From contig NZ_CP125377.1 of the NCBI RefSeq assembly GCF_034008315.1, positions 5,086,501 to 5,150,500 of the forward strand: 64,000 nucleotides of DNA, written 5' to 3'. A program made the translations under genes and the position numbers. How positions within the stretch are numbered: the stretch's first letter is position 1; every line of letters starts with the position of its first letter. The stretch comes from Pseudomonas sp. P8_241 (lineage in GTDB: Bacteria; Pseudomonadota; Gammaproteobacteria; Pseudomonadales; Pseudomonadaceae). Positions 33,434-42,076 of this stretch are shown piece by piece. A model generated the notes under the pieces. It was not told where the DNA came from. It saw only the letters and a program-made list of their open reading frames with translations, and made no database searches.

Positions 33434-34774
33434 TCAGACGAGCCGCAGGTGCTGCTCACGCTTGGCGGTGTACATGGCCTCGTCAGCGTGCCGGAACAGC
33501 TGCTTCTCTTCAGTGCCGTGATCCGGATATTGAGCGACCCCGATACTGGGCTGGATGCACAGGCTATGACCGTCCAGCCGTAGGGGTTGAACCAGCACCT
33601 GACGGATTTTTCCGACCACGATGTCCGTATCTTCCGGAGCGTGGATGCTGTGCAGCAACACCACGAATTCATCGCCGCCAATGCGCGCCACGGTGTCGGT
33701 TTCCCGCACGCAGCCCTTGAGGCGGTTGGCCACCGCTTGCAGCAGCATGTCGCCGACCGCGTGGCCGTGGGTATCGTTGACCTGTTTGAAGCGGTCGAGA
33801 TCGACATACAACAATGCCAGGCGCCCATTCGTTTCCTGGGCGATCTCCAATGACGCCTTGAGGCGGTCGCGCAGCAGCTCACGATTGGGCAGTTGCGTCA
33901 GTTGGTCGTACTGGGCCATATGCTGCAGACGTGTATGCAATTGTTTGCGCTCGATCGCGGTGGCGACCTGGGCACAGACATATTGCAGTAGTTCCATGTC
34001 TTGCTCGGTGTAACGCTCCCCGCCCGGTATGCTTTTGACGATCAGCGCACCGATGGTGCCCTTTTGCGAGTTCAGCGGAACGCCCAGCCAGCAGGGCGCG
34101 TCATGAGCGCTCATGAGCGCTTCAAAACCAGGTGCAATCTGGTCTGGCGTCAACAGAATCGGCTGGCCCGAGCGAATGACTTCAGCACACAAGCGCCCGG
34201 TCAGCGTTCCCGGCTGCCCGGGTTGTGGCTCCTGGTCATCGACGTGATAGGGGAAATTCAGCTGCGCGCAGTGCTCGTCATACAGCGCCACGGAAAAATT
34301 CAGCGCCGGCAGCCATTCGCCAATGATCATGTGGATGCGTTTGAACAGCGCCAGCAGGTCTTCAGCCGCATGGGCCGCTTCGGAAATGGCATACAGTGCC
34401 GCTTGCCGGGATTCGGCCTGTTTGCGTTCGGTGATGTCGCGCGCCACGGCGATACGCAACTGGTCGACTTCCGACCAACGCGCCGACCAGAGGATGTGCA
34501 CCACCCGACCGTCCTTGCGCATATAGCGATTCTCGAAATTGAGCTTTGGCTCGCCGCCCATGATTTCCCGCGCAGCATCGAGAGTACGTTGGCGGTCGGC
34601 CGGGTGCACCAGATCGATCATGGACTGGCCAATCAACTCGTCGGGGCAGTAGCCGAAAATGCGTTCGCAGGCCGCGCTGACAAAGACGAAGCGGCCCTGT
34701 TTATCCACCGCGCAAACGGCGTCCAGCAACAGATCGATGTAGCTCGCCAGCGGCGCAGAGTTTCTGGTTGCCAT
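33434..34774 (-). CDS. PAS-GAF diguanylate cyclase
   Basis: Cytoplasmic cyclic-di-GMP synthase of 446 residues with no membrane segment. Domains: PAS (about 8-130, LDAVCAVDKQGRFVFVSAAC), GAF (about 145-275, with PCWLGVPLNSQKGTIGALIV) and GGDEF (about 285-446). The active motif is RIGGDEFVVLL with an RxxD inhibitory site (RETD) five residues earlier. The ATG at 34774 is preferred to the TTG at 34810. Signals are unknown; PAS plus GAF suggests redox or small-molecule input. Confidence 0.9.
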   Translation of the reverse strand: MATRNSAPLASYIDLLLDAVCAVDKQGRFVFVSAACERIFGYCPDELIGQSMIDLVHPADRQRTLDAAREIMGGEPKLNFENRYMRKDGRVVHILWSARWSEVDQLRIAVARDITERKQAESRQAALYAISEAAHAAEDLLALFKRIHMIIGEWLPALNFSVALYDEHCAQLNFPYHVDDQEPQPGQPGTLTGRLCAEVIRSGQPILLTPDQIAPGFEALMSAHDAPCWLGVPLNSQKGTIGALIVKSIPGGERYTEQDMELLQYVCAQVATAIERKQLHTRLQHMAQYDQLTQLPNRELLRDRLKASLEIAQETNGRLALLYVDLDRFKQVNDTHGHAVGDMLLQAVANRLKGCVRETDTVARIGGDEFVVLLHSIHAPEDTDIVVGKIRQVLVQPLRLDGHSLCIQPSIGVAQYPDHGTEEKQLFRHADEAMYTAKREQHLRLV

Positions 34775-34876
34775 GGTACCGAGAGCGCTTCCGGACAATG
34801 TAGCAATCAAATCCGTCCCTGACCGCTCAGGCGCCCCTGCGCTGACGGTATGACTGTCGCCTCCCTGCGATCAGTG

Positions 34877-35515
34877 TCAAGCCTTGTTCGCCACCAACCC
34901 TGGCAACGCATGTGCCAGTGCATTGATGGCGAAACCGATGAACATTACCCCGCACAGTCGGGTGATTGCCAGTTCATGGCGTTGGTACAAGGTACGTACC
35001 CGCTGGGCACCGACGATGCCGATGAGGATAGCGTAGGCGATAAGACCGCCCAGGAAACTGAGGACGATCAGCCACGGCAACATCGACCAGGTCAGCAACT
35101 CGGCGCGACTCGACAATAACGCGGTGAACGTGGCCACCGCCACCGGATAAGCCTTCGGGTTGGTCAGACCGAACAGGATGCCGTGCCAGAACGGCTGACG
35201 CGCCGGGCCCTGCGGTGCTTCGCTGCCACTGCGCTGCGCCCGTACAGCGCGCCAACCCAGCCAGAACAGATAGAGCCCGCTGAGTACGCCGAGCACATCG
35301 AACGCGGTGCTGCCGACTTCCCGTGCACCGACAATAGCCACCAGCGCAGTGCTGCACCAGACCACATCGCCCAGCAAATGCCCGCAAAGAAACCCTGCAC
35401 CGGCCCGACGTCCATGCGCTGCGCCAATGCCGAAAACTGCCAATACACCGGGCCCCGGGGTTATGCCGTAAATAAAACCCGAGGCGAGCACAGCCATGAG
35501 TAGCGAGGGGGTCAT
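34877..35515 (-). CDS. LysE family translocator
   Basis: Six-segment inner-membrane exporter of amino acids or related compounds, 212 residues. The N-terminal signature GITPGPGVLAVFGIGAAHGR matches the family, and NPKAYPVAVATFTALL is in the central loop/segment. AAGGAGCCCCG precedes the ATG. It lies next to, and on the same strand as, the LysR gene at 35604, which could control it, though no direct link is visible. Confidence 0.88.
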   Translation of the reverse strand: MTPSLLMAVLASGFIYGITPGPGVLAVFGIGAAHGRRAGAGFLCGHLLGDVVWCSTALVAIVGAREVGSTAFDVLGVLSGLYLFWLGWRAVRAQRSGSEAPQGPARQPFWHGILFGLTNPKAYPVAVATFTALLSSRAELLTWSMLPWLIVLSFLGGLIAYAILIGIVGAQRVRTLYQRHELAITRLCGVMFIGFAINALAHALPGLVANKA

Positions 35516-35603
35516 CGGGGCTCCTTTTTATACGCGGTGTTGAATGCTCGCCAGTCTATCCCAGGTCTTTGGCTCTGGACTGCCAGATTGCCGAAGAAAC
35601 ACA

Positions 35604-36503
35604 TCAAGGTTCAATCCCTTGCACGATCTGCTGTTTCAACCAGTTCAACGCCTGATCTCCACCCCGCCGCGTGTGCCACACCAGGACAAACGTGAACGAC
35701 GGTATCTGAAACGGCGGCGGCACGACGACCAACGTCGACTCATCGATATCACGCAGGGCACGGGAGGCGACAGTCAGGATCAGGTCGGTGCCGCTGATGA
35801 GCTCCGGGGCGACACGCCAGTGCGGCAGGCTGACTGCCACTCGACGGCGTTCGCGCAGACTGGTCAGGGCGCGTTCGATTTCCGGCGTGCCGCTGCCACG
35901 CATTTCCAACAGGACATGGGGACGACGCAAATAGGTGGGCAAATCGAGGATGCCGCTGTCGGACAGGCTGTTGTGGTCGACCAGGCAGGCGTAGTGCTCT
36001 TCGAACAGCGGTGTGCTGCGTAACTCGTTCGGTAACTCTGGAAATACCGCGGCGGCGATATCGATTTCACCGTTGACCACGCCTTCGAGCATGCCTTCGC
36101 GGCTGGCGTGGCTGATTTGCAGGTCGATGCCTGGCGCTTCGCGGCGCAAGGTGCGGATCAATCCCGGCAGAACAATGGCCGCGCCGTAATCGGACATGGC
36201 CAAGCGAAAGGTGCGCTTGGCGGTGGCCGGATCGAAGGCATTCGGTGCCAGCAAGGATTGCACCTGGGCCAACGCTTGCGAAAGTGGCGCGACCAACTCC
36301 AATGCGCGCGCAGTAGGCACCAGAGTCGCGCCCGCGCGGACCAGCAACGGATCACCCAGCAGATCGCGCAAACGCGCCAAGGCATGGCTGACTGCCGGTT
36401 GACTCAAATGCAAGCGCTCGGCGGCGCGGGTGACGTGTTGCTCGCTGAGCAAGGCGTCCAGGATCACCAGCAAGTTGAGGTCGATGCAGCGCAGATCATT
36501 CAT
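35604..36503 (-). CDS. LysR family regulator, divergent from a DMT transporter
   Basis: Transcription regulator of 299 residues from MNDLRCIDLNLLVILD (an ATG three codons earlier is equally possible). The N-terminal winged helix includes HVTRAAERLHLSQPAVSHAL; the rest is a periplasmic-binding-like effector domain. The N-terminus resembles the NodD/SyrM-type subgroup (DLRxIDLNLLVxLDAL). It is divergent from the DUF606 transporter across 86 bases, the usual arrangement for a regulator and its target. Confidence 0.9.
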   Translation of the reverse strand: MNDLRCIDLNLLVILDALLSEQHVTRAAERLHLSQPAVSHALARLRDLLGDPLLVRAGATLVPTARALELVAPLSQALAQVQSLLAPNAFDPATAKRTFRLAMSDYGAAIVLPGLIRTLRREAPGIDLQISHASREGMLEGVVNGEIDIAAAVFPELPNELRSTPLFEEHYACLVDHNSLSDSGILDLPTYLRRPHVLLEMRGSGTPEIERALTSLRERRRVAVSLPHWRVAPELISGTDLILTVASRALRDIDESTLVVVPPPFQIPSFTFVLVWHTRRGGDQALNWLKQQIVQGIEP

Positions 36504-36589
36504 TTCATGCATGTTCTGAATAGCAAAACGGAATTTAAATCTGCGCGACGAATACTCTAGAGTCCAGCAAAACCTGTTGGAGGATGAAC

Positions 36590-37078
36590 ATGAGTACGTT
36601 GCACTGGGCTGGCCTTTTACTGCTGGCCGCATTCGCCGGGGCGGTGGTGCCGTTTCAGAGTGCGATCAATGTCAACCTTGGCCGCGGATTGGGTCATCCG
36701 TTGTGGGCTACCCTCGCTTCACTCGTGGTGAGCATTCTGGTGCTGTTGCCGATCATGTTGGCGTTGCGTTTGCCGTTGCCGTCACTGGCATTTATCAGCA
36801 AGGCGCCGTTGTGGATATGGGCCGGTGGCGCGTTCGGGGCGTGTTTTATTTCATTGGCGCTGGTGCTGCTGCCCAGGCTCGGGGCTTCGGGGTTCATGGC
36901 ATTGGCACTCGCGGGGCAAGTGGTGGCGTCGATGTTACTCGACCACTTTGGCTGGTTTGGATTGGTGGAACGGCACGTGACATTACCCAAGGTGTTTGGA
37001 GCGGTGTTGTTGATTGTGGGGGTGGTGTTGATTCAGTTTGGTGATGCGGTGGGGAAAGCAGTGGTAGCGACTTCTTGA
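36590..37078 (+). CDS. DMT superfamily transporter (DUF606/YdcZ)
   Basis: Small membrane protein of 162 residues with five hydrophobic segments. FQSAINVNLGRGLGHPLWAT near the N-terminus and the repeated glycine-rich helices are typical of DUF606 (YdcZ) half-size DMT transporters. GGAGG (36579-36583) sits at a normal distance from the ATG at 36590 and too close to the one at 36584. Probably controlled by the divergent LysR protein. Substrate unknown. Confidence 0.85.
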   Translation: MSTLHWAGLLLLAAFAGAVVPFQSAINVNLGRGLGHPLWATLASLVVSILVLLPIMLALRLPLPSLAFISKAPLWIWAGGAFGACFISLALVLLPRLGASGFMALALAGQVVASMLLDHFGWFGLVERHVTLPKVFGAVLLIVGVVLIQFGDAVGKAVVATS

Positions 37079-37081
37079 AGA

Positions 37082-37156
37082 TCAAAAGATCGCAGCCTCC
37101 AGCAGCTCCTACGGGGATGCGTGGTCCCTGTAGGAGCTGCCGAAGGCTGCGATTTT
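37082..37156. repeat. REPIN between DMT gene and MFS gene
   Basis: ATCAAAAGATCGCAGCC...GCAGCTCCTACGGGG pairs with CCCTGTAGGAGCTGCCGAAGGCTGCGATTTTTT (two runs at 37126-37156). It is a CTGCCGNAGGCTGCGATC family member between convergent genes; its end abuts the MFS stop codon. Confidence 0.87.
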
Positions 37157-38488
37157 TTAAAACTTGTCGAGGGTGCGCAGCTTCTGCGGCAACCCCCACA
37201 TCAGCAGCGCCACGGCGATCAGCGCACACACACCAATCACATACAGCGCCGGCGTAGTGCTGCCGGTCAGGTCCTTGATCCGTCCGACCATGACCGGGCT
37301 GACGATACCGCCGAACTGGCCCAACGTGTTGATCACCGCGATCCCGCCCGCGGCACCTGCGCCAGCACCGGCCAGCAGTTTTGGCGGCAAGGTCCAGAAG
37401 CTCGGGATGGAGGCGATAATCCCGGCACCTAGCAAGCCCAGGGCGACGATCAGAAAGGTCGTGTGATCGGCAAAGATCCCGGCGCAGAAGAAGCCAATCG
37501 CACCCACGGCCACCAGACCTGCAACGAATTTGCGCCGCTCACCCGTCGCGTCGGACAACCGTCCGATAACCACCATGCTGATGGCGCCACAGATGTACGG
37601 AATGGCCGTCAGCAGACCAATCATCACCGGGCTCTCGGTACCTGCACTGCGGATCAATTGCGGGGCCCAGAAATTCAGTCCATAGGACGCAACCTGAATC
37701 AGAAAGTAGATCAGCCCCAGTGTCAGAAACCCCGGAATCCGCAGCGCCGCAAGCAGTGAGCCGCCACTCTTGTGCGGTTCGTGATGAGCGATACGGCTGG
37801 CCAGCAGCGTCTTCTCCGACGGCGTCAACCAATGGGCGTCTTCGATGCGGTCCTTGAGCAAGGTCAGCACCAGCAAACCGAGGCCGATGCACGGCACACC
37901 GCCGAGCAGGAACAGCCAATGCCAGCCACGCATTTGCAGCACACCGTCGAGGTGTTGCAGCACCAGACCGGAGAACGGCGCCCCCACCAGACCGGCAAAC
38001 GCCGACGACAGAAACAGCATCGACGTGATGCGACCGCGGTAGTGTTGCGGAAACCAGAGCGTCAGGTAATACAGCACGCCCGGCGCAAAACCCGCTTCCA
38101 TCGCGCCAATCACGAAGCGCAGGGCATAGAACTGCCATTCGCTGTTGACGAAGACCATCAGTGCCGTGGCCAGGCCCCAGGACATCATGATCCGGGCGAT
38201 CCAGCGACGGGCGCCGACCTTGTACAGCATCATGTTGCTTGGCACTTCGAAAATCACGTAACCGACCACGAACAACCCGGCACCGAGGCCGTAAGCGGTG
38301 TCGCTCAGGCTCAGGTCGGTTTGTAGCTGAAACTTGGCGAAGCTGATGTTGATTCGGTCGAAAAACGCGAACAGGTAACAGACCATGATCAAGGGCATCA
38401 ATCGCCAGGCGACTTTGCTGACCAGGGCTTTTTCTTCGTCGTGGCTAACGGACGGGCTCGCGCTCGCCTCCAGTGCATTCAGGCTCAT
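37157..38488 (-). CDS. MFS transporter, anion:cation symporter (ACS) family
   Basis: Twelve-segment importer of 443 residues. FAFFDRINISFAKFQLQTDL and GLGAGLFVVGYVIFEVPSNM are the hallmark of the ACS family (phthalate, tartrate, hydroxyphenylacetate permeases), and MEAGFAPGVLYYLTLWFP confirms it. CTGGAGAACCACA precedes the ATG. It is the last of four same-strand genes (LysR, CoA-transferase, HMG-CoA-lyase-like), so it probably imports the organic acid they degrade. A REPIN separates it from the lyase. Confidence 0.88.
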   Translation of the reverse strand: MSLNALEASASPSVSHDEEKALVSKVAWRLMPLIMVCYLFAFFDRINISFAKFQLQTDLSLSDTAYGLGAGLFVVGYVIFEVPSNMMLYKVGARRWIARIMMSWGLATALMVFVNSEWQFYALRFVIGAMEAGFAPGVLYYLTLWFPQHYRGRITSMLFLSSAFAGLVGAPFSGLVLQHLDGVLQMRGWHWLFLLGGVPCIGLGLLVLTLLKDRIEDAHWLTPSEKTLLASRIAHHEPHKSGGSLLAALRIPGFLTLGLIYFLIQVASYGLNFWAPQLIRSAGTESPVMIGLLTAIPYICGAISMVVIGRLSDATGERRKFVAGLVAVGAIGFFCAGIFADHTTFLIVALGLLGAGIIASIPSFWTLPPKLLAGAGAGAAGGIAVINTLGQFGGIVSPVMVGRIKDLTGSTTPALYVIGVCALIAVALLMWGLPQKLRTLDKF

Positions 38489-38556
38489 TGTGGTTCTCCA
38501 GGCGGACTTCCCATGGGGGTCCCATTGTTTTTGTTGTCTGGTTGAGGTGCGTGTTT

Positions 38557-38650
38557 CTGTAGGAGCCGGCTTGCTGGCGAAGCGGTGTACCCGTCGACAT
38601 TAATGTTGAACGGGATGACCTCATCGCTGGCAAGCCAGCTCCTACAAGGG
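38557..38650. repeat. REPIN between lyase and MFS genes
   Basis: CTGTAGGAGCCGGCTTGC TGGCGA (38557-38580) pairs with TCGCTGGCAAGCCAGCTCC TACAAGGG (ending 38650). GGCTTGC family; closely similar to the copies at 19988 and within the carboxylase gene. Confidence 0.9.
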
Positions 38651-38657
38651 GTTGATG

Positions 38658-39584
38658 TCAGGTAGGGATCGGATGCAGATCGCAGTTGCGTCCGGCCTTG
38701 GCCAGTTGACCGGGAACCTCGTGCCCCAGCAGCGCTGGCAATCCTCGGGATAGCTTGAGCAATAACGGCAAATCGATACCGGTTTGAATACCGATTTCAT
38801 CGCATAGATTGACCAGGTCTTCGGTGCAGATATTGCCCGAGGCTCCCGGTGCGAACGGGCAACCGCCAAGCCCGCCAAGTGCCGCATCGAAACGTCGAGC
38901 GCCGGCCTCGTAAGCGGCCAACACGTTGCACAGGCCAAGGCCTCGAGTGTTGTGAAAATGCAGGGTCAGGTCCGCAGGCGAAACCCGCTGCAACACCCGA
39001 CGCACGAGGCGATCGACCTGACGCGGATTGGCCATCCCCGTGGTGTCGGCCAGCGTGATGCCCTGGATGCCGAGTTCCTGGTAGACCTCGACGATTTGCA
39101 GCACACGGTCCTCGTCGATCTTGCCCTCGAAAGGGCAACCGAAGGTGGTGGCGATGCTGCCGTTGAGTCGCACCGGACTGTCGCCAACGAACTGCACAAT
39201 CTCACCGAACGCGGCCAACGAATCTTCACAACGCATGCGCATGTTCGCCAGGTTGTGGGTCTGGCTGGCGGACATCACAAGGTTCAACTCATCGGCGCTA
39301 CAGGCCAGTGCCCGTTGCGCACCTTTAAGGTTGGGGATCAATGCAACATAGATCACTCCCGGTTTGCGGGCGATGCCCTTGAACACCGACTCACCATCGC
39401 GCAATGCGGGAATAGCCTTGGGCGAGACAAACGAACCCGCTTCGATACGACTGAAACCGGCTTGCGACAGTTGATCGATCAAGGCGATCTTATCCACGGT
39501 TTCAACCCAGGTCGGTTCGATCTGCAGGCCGTCACGCGCAGACACTTCCTGAACGATCAGGCGCTCGGAATAATCGGTGATCAT
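38658..39584 (-). CDS. Hydroxymethylglutaryl-CoA lyase family enzyme
   Basis: TIM-barrel lyase of 308 residues that cleaves 3-hydroxy-3-methylglutaryl-CoA, or a similar hydroxyacyl-CoA such as citramalyl-CoA, to acetyl-CoA plus a keto acid. Catalytic and metal residues are present: SARDGLQ (Arg-Asp), LADTTGMANP, HFHNTRGLG (metal His pair) and the cysteine loop GGLGGCPFAPGASGN. The start overlaps the CoA-transferase stop by 4 bases (ATGA), so the two act in sequence: CoA activation, then cleavage. Confidence 0.9.
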   Translation of the reverse strand: MITDYSERLIVQEVSARDGLQIEPTWVETVDKIALIDQLSQAGFSRIEAGSFVSPKAIPALRDGESVFKGIARKPGVIYVALIPNLKGAQRALACSADELNLVMSASQTHNLANMRMRCEDSLAAFGEIVQFVGDSPVRLNGSIATTFGCPFEGKIDEDRVLQIVEVYQELGIQGITLADTTGMANPRQVDRLVRRVLQRVSPADLTLHFHNTRGLGLCNVLAAYEAGARRFDAALGGLGGCPFAPGASGNICTEDLVNLCDEIGIQTGIDLPLLLKLSRGLPALLGHEVPGQLAKAGRNCDLHPIPT

Positions 39585-40774
39585 TGCACCACTCCTTCTG
39601 TTTTCAGACGTTCGATGTCGGCCACTGTCAGACCCAATTGCACAAGGACACTGTCGGTGTGCTGACCCAGGCCAGGCCCGGACCAATTCACGCCACCGGG
39701 GGTTTCGGAGAGTTTCGGCACGATGCCCGGCATCTTCACCATGGCACCTCCGGGCAGCTCGGCGTTGAGCAGCATGTCTCGTGCTTGATAGTGCGGATCG
39801 GCGACGATATCGGCCACGGAGTAGATGCGCCCGGCGGGCACTTCGGCGGCTTCCAGCGCGGCCAGCACGTCGTCGATGGGCAGGCTACTCGTCCAGTGAG
39901 TGATGGCAGCATCGAGCAAACCGCTCTTGGCTGCACGCCCGTCGTTATGGGCGAATTCCGGCGCCTCGGCCAGATCGGAGCGGCCAATGGTTTGCATCAG
40001 ACGCTTGTAGATCGGATCGCTGTTACCGGCGATGACCACGTAGGCGCCATCGGCAGTGAGGTAAGTATTGGAAGGTGCGATTCCCGGTAAAGCACCGCCA
40101 CTGCGTTCACGCACATGGCCAAGCATGTCGTATTCGGGCACCAGGCTTTCCATGACGTTAAACACGCTTTCGGCCAGCGACACATCAACGATCTGCCCAC
40201 CGCCCTGCCCGGTCTTGACCCGCAGCAGCGACATCAGCGCGCCGATCACCGCGTGCAGCGACGCCAGGGAATCGCCAAGGCTGACACCCACTCTTGCCGG
40301 TGGCGAACCGGGGGTGCCGGTGGTGTAGCGAATCCCGCCCATGGCCTCGCCGATCGCGCCGAAACCCGGACGGTCGCGGTACGGGCCTGTCTGGCCGTAA
40401 CCGGAAATCCGCACCAGGGTCAGATCGGGATTGAGGGCATGCAGCACGTCCCAGCCAAGGCCGAGTTTCTCCAGCGCGCCGGGACGCAGGTTTTCGATCA
40501 GTACATCGGCGCTGGTTGCCAGTTGTTTGACCAGTTCGATGCCTTCGGGGGATTTGAGATTCAGCGCCAACGATTTCTTGTTACGTGATTGCAGGTACCA
40601 CCACAACGAAGTGCCTTCGTGCAGCTTGCGCCATTTGCGCAAGGGATCACCCTGGCCCATGGCTTCGATCTTGATCACCTCGGCGCCGAACTCGGCGAGC
40701 ATGCGGGCAGCGAATGGCGCGGCGATCAGCGTGCCGATCTCGATCACTTTGATTGCACTCAAGGGGGCAGTCAT
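39581..40774 (-). CDS. CaiB/BaiF family CoA-transferase
   Basis: Family III CoA-transferase, 397 residues. The likely nucleophile Asp168 is in VSLGDSLASL; IEIGTLIAAPFAARMLAEFG at the N-terminus and YLQSRNKKSLALNLKSPEG are family signatures. It is translationally coupled to the downstream lyase, so the probable reaction is transfer of CoA (from succinyl-CoA or similar) to a dicarboxylate that the lyase then splits. The candidate substrates, 3-hydroxy-3-methylglutarate or citramalate, are inferences. Confidence 0.9.
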   Translation of the reverse strand: MTAPLSAIKVIEIGTLIAAPFAARMLAEFGAEVIKIEAMGQGDPLRKWRKLHEGTSLWWYLQSRNKKSLALNLKSPEGIELVKQLATSADVLIENLRPGALEKLGLGWDVLHALNPDLTLVRISGYGQTGPYRDRPGFGAIGEAMGGIRYTTGTPGSPPARVGVSLGDSLASLHAVIGALMSLLRVKTGQGGGQIVDVSLAESVFNVMESLVPEYDMLGHVRERSGGALPGIAPSNTYLTADGAYVVIAGNSDPIYKRLMQTIGRSDLAEAPEFAHNDGRAAKSGLLDAAITHWTSSLPIDDVLAALEAAEVPAGRIYSVADIVADPHYQARDMLLNAELPGGAMVKMPGIVPKLSETPGGVNWSGPGLGQHTDSVLVQLGLTVADIERLKTEGVVQ

Positions 40775-40861
40775 CGCGGGGTACCTCTGGTTGTTCTTGG
40801 AATTGATGCCAAGGCTAGAGGACCGAGCCCTGAGGAATCCAACCTTCAGTTGGCAACAAGC

Positions 40862-40878
40862 GTTCGCGAAACGCGAAC
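40862..40878. promoter_or_regulatory. Candidate LysR-type operator upstream of the CoA-transferase gene
   Basis: GTTCGCGAAACGCGAAC is a perfect palindrome (7-base arms, AAA centre) that contains T-N11-A, the LysR box. It is about 90 bases upstream of the CoA-transferase start. A matching half-site TCGCGAAA (41929-41936) lies upstream of the lysR gene itself. Confidence 0.5.
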
Positions 40879-40881
40879 GCT

Positions 40882-40969
40882 CCCGCAGGAGCTGCCGCAG
40901 GCTGCGATCTTTTTGATCATTGGAAGATCGAGATCAAAGAATCGCAGCCTGCGGCAGCTCCTACGGGGG
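40882..40969. repeat. REPIN overlapping the lysR 3' end
   Basis: CCGCAGGAGCTGCCGCAGG...GATC (40882-40918) pairs with GATCAAAGAATCGCAGCC...CTACGGGGG (to 40969). CTGCCGNAGGCTGCGATC family. Its right arm supplies the last codons and stop (TAG within GTAGGAG) of the lysR gene. Confidence 0.88.
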
Positions 40970-41875
40970 AGAGGTACTTTTTAAATGCTCAAACAACATC
41001 CGGCTCACCGGCGACAGCAACGCCTCATCGCGCACCACCAGAATCAACGCCCGATCCGACCATTGATCCGTCAACGGCACCGCATGCAATCCCAACGCCC
41101 GACCAAACAGCTCGTAAGCCTTGTGCGGCAAAATGCCGATGCCCATGTTGGCCTGAACCATCCGGCACATCGCATCAAACCCCGGCACGTGAATGCGCAG
41201 GCGCAACACTTTGCCGGATTCACGCGCCGCCGCATGGGTGCGCATGTTGATCGAACTGGCGGCGTGCAGACCGACGTAATCGCTGTCCAGGGTGTCGGCA
41301 AAAGCCAGGCTCGAACGGCTCGCCAACGGATGATGCGACGGCATCAACACCACCAGTTTGTCCTGACGATACAACACGCTGTGCAACCCCTTGACGTCAC
41401 TGTCGATGGAACAGATCCCGAGATCCGCCACGCCATCCAGCACCCCCTGGATTACCCCGGCGCTTGGCCGCTCTTCAAGGTCAGTCTTGACCTGCGGATG
41501 ACGCTCGGAAAAATCGCGCAGGTCTTCGGGCAAAAACTGAATGATCGCCGACAGATTGGCGAGCATCCGCACGTAACCGCGCACACCGTGGCTGTGCTCG
41601 CCCATTTCAAGGCCCATCTTCTCGACGTTGAACAGCATCTGCCGCGCATGGTGCAGCAGGGTTTCGCCGGCCGGCGTCAACGTCATGCCCTTGGCCTGAC
41701 GCACAAACAGGCTGATGCCCAGCGCCTCTTCAAGCTCCATCAGACGCTTGCTCGCCGCCGACACCGCAATGGCTTCACGGGTCGCCGCACGGGTCAGCGT
41801 ACCCTCTTCATGCACGGCGACGAAGAGTTGCAGAGTGATCAGGTCGAGACGACGGATCAGGCTTTTTTGCAGCAT
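40961..41875 (-). CDS. LysR family regulator of the CoA-transferase/lyase cassette
   Basis: Transcription regulator of 304 residues. The DNA-binding region (LQLFVAVHEEGTLTRAATRE, then AVSAASKRLMELEEALG) is followed by an effector domain with typical LysR fold patterns. It is the upstream gene of the cassette on the same strand, about 190 bases from the CoA-transferase start. The last residues STSPP and the stop codon come from a REPIN arm. Presumed activator of the cassette and of itself. Confidence 0.9.
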   Translation of the reverse strand: MLQKSLIRRLDLITLQLFVAVHEEGTLTRAATREAIAVSAASKRLMELEEALGISLFVRQAKGMTLTPAGETLLHHARQMLFNVEKMGLEMGEHSHGVRGYVRMLANLSAIIQFLPEDLRDFSERHPQVKTDLEERPSAGVIQGVLDGVADLGICSIDSDVKGLHSVLYRQDKLVVLMPSHHPLASRSSLAFADTLDSDYVGLHAASSINMRTHAAARESGKVLRLRIHVPGFDAMCRMVQANMGIGILPHKAYELFGRALGLHAVPLTDQWSDRALILVVRDEALLSPVSRMLFEHLKSTSPP

Positions 41876-42076
41876 CTGGGACTCGTTAAATAGAGATCGG
41901 TTGAATTGGCAGGATATCTCGCTTTATGTCGCGAAATGCAAACCCAACACCTCCAACGCTCATCGCGAATTGTCCTACGCGGCTCTTAACCACGCCATAC
42001 ACCACTACAGGATCGGGACTATTCATAACCGGCCACGCAGCGATCAAAGTACTTGTTTAGAAAAGACGCCAGGTCC

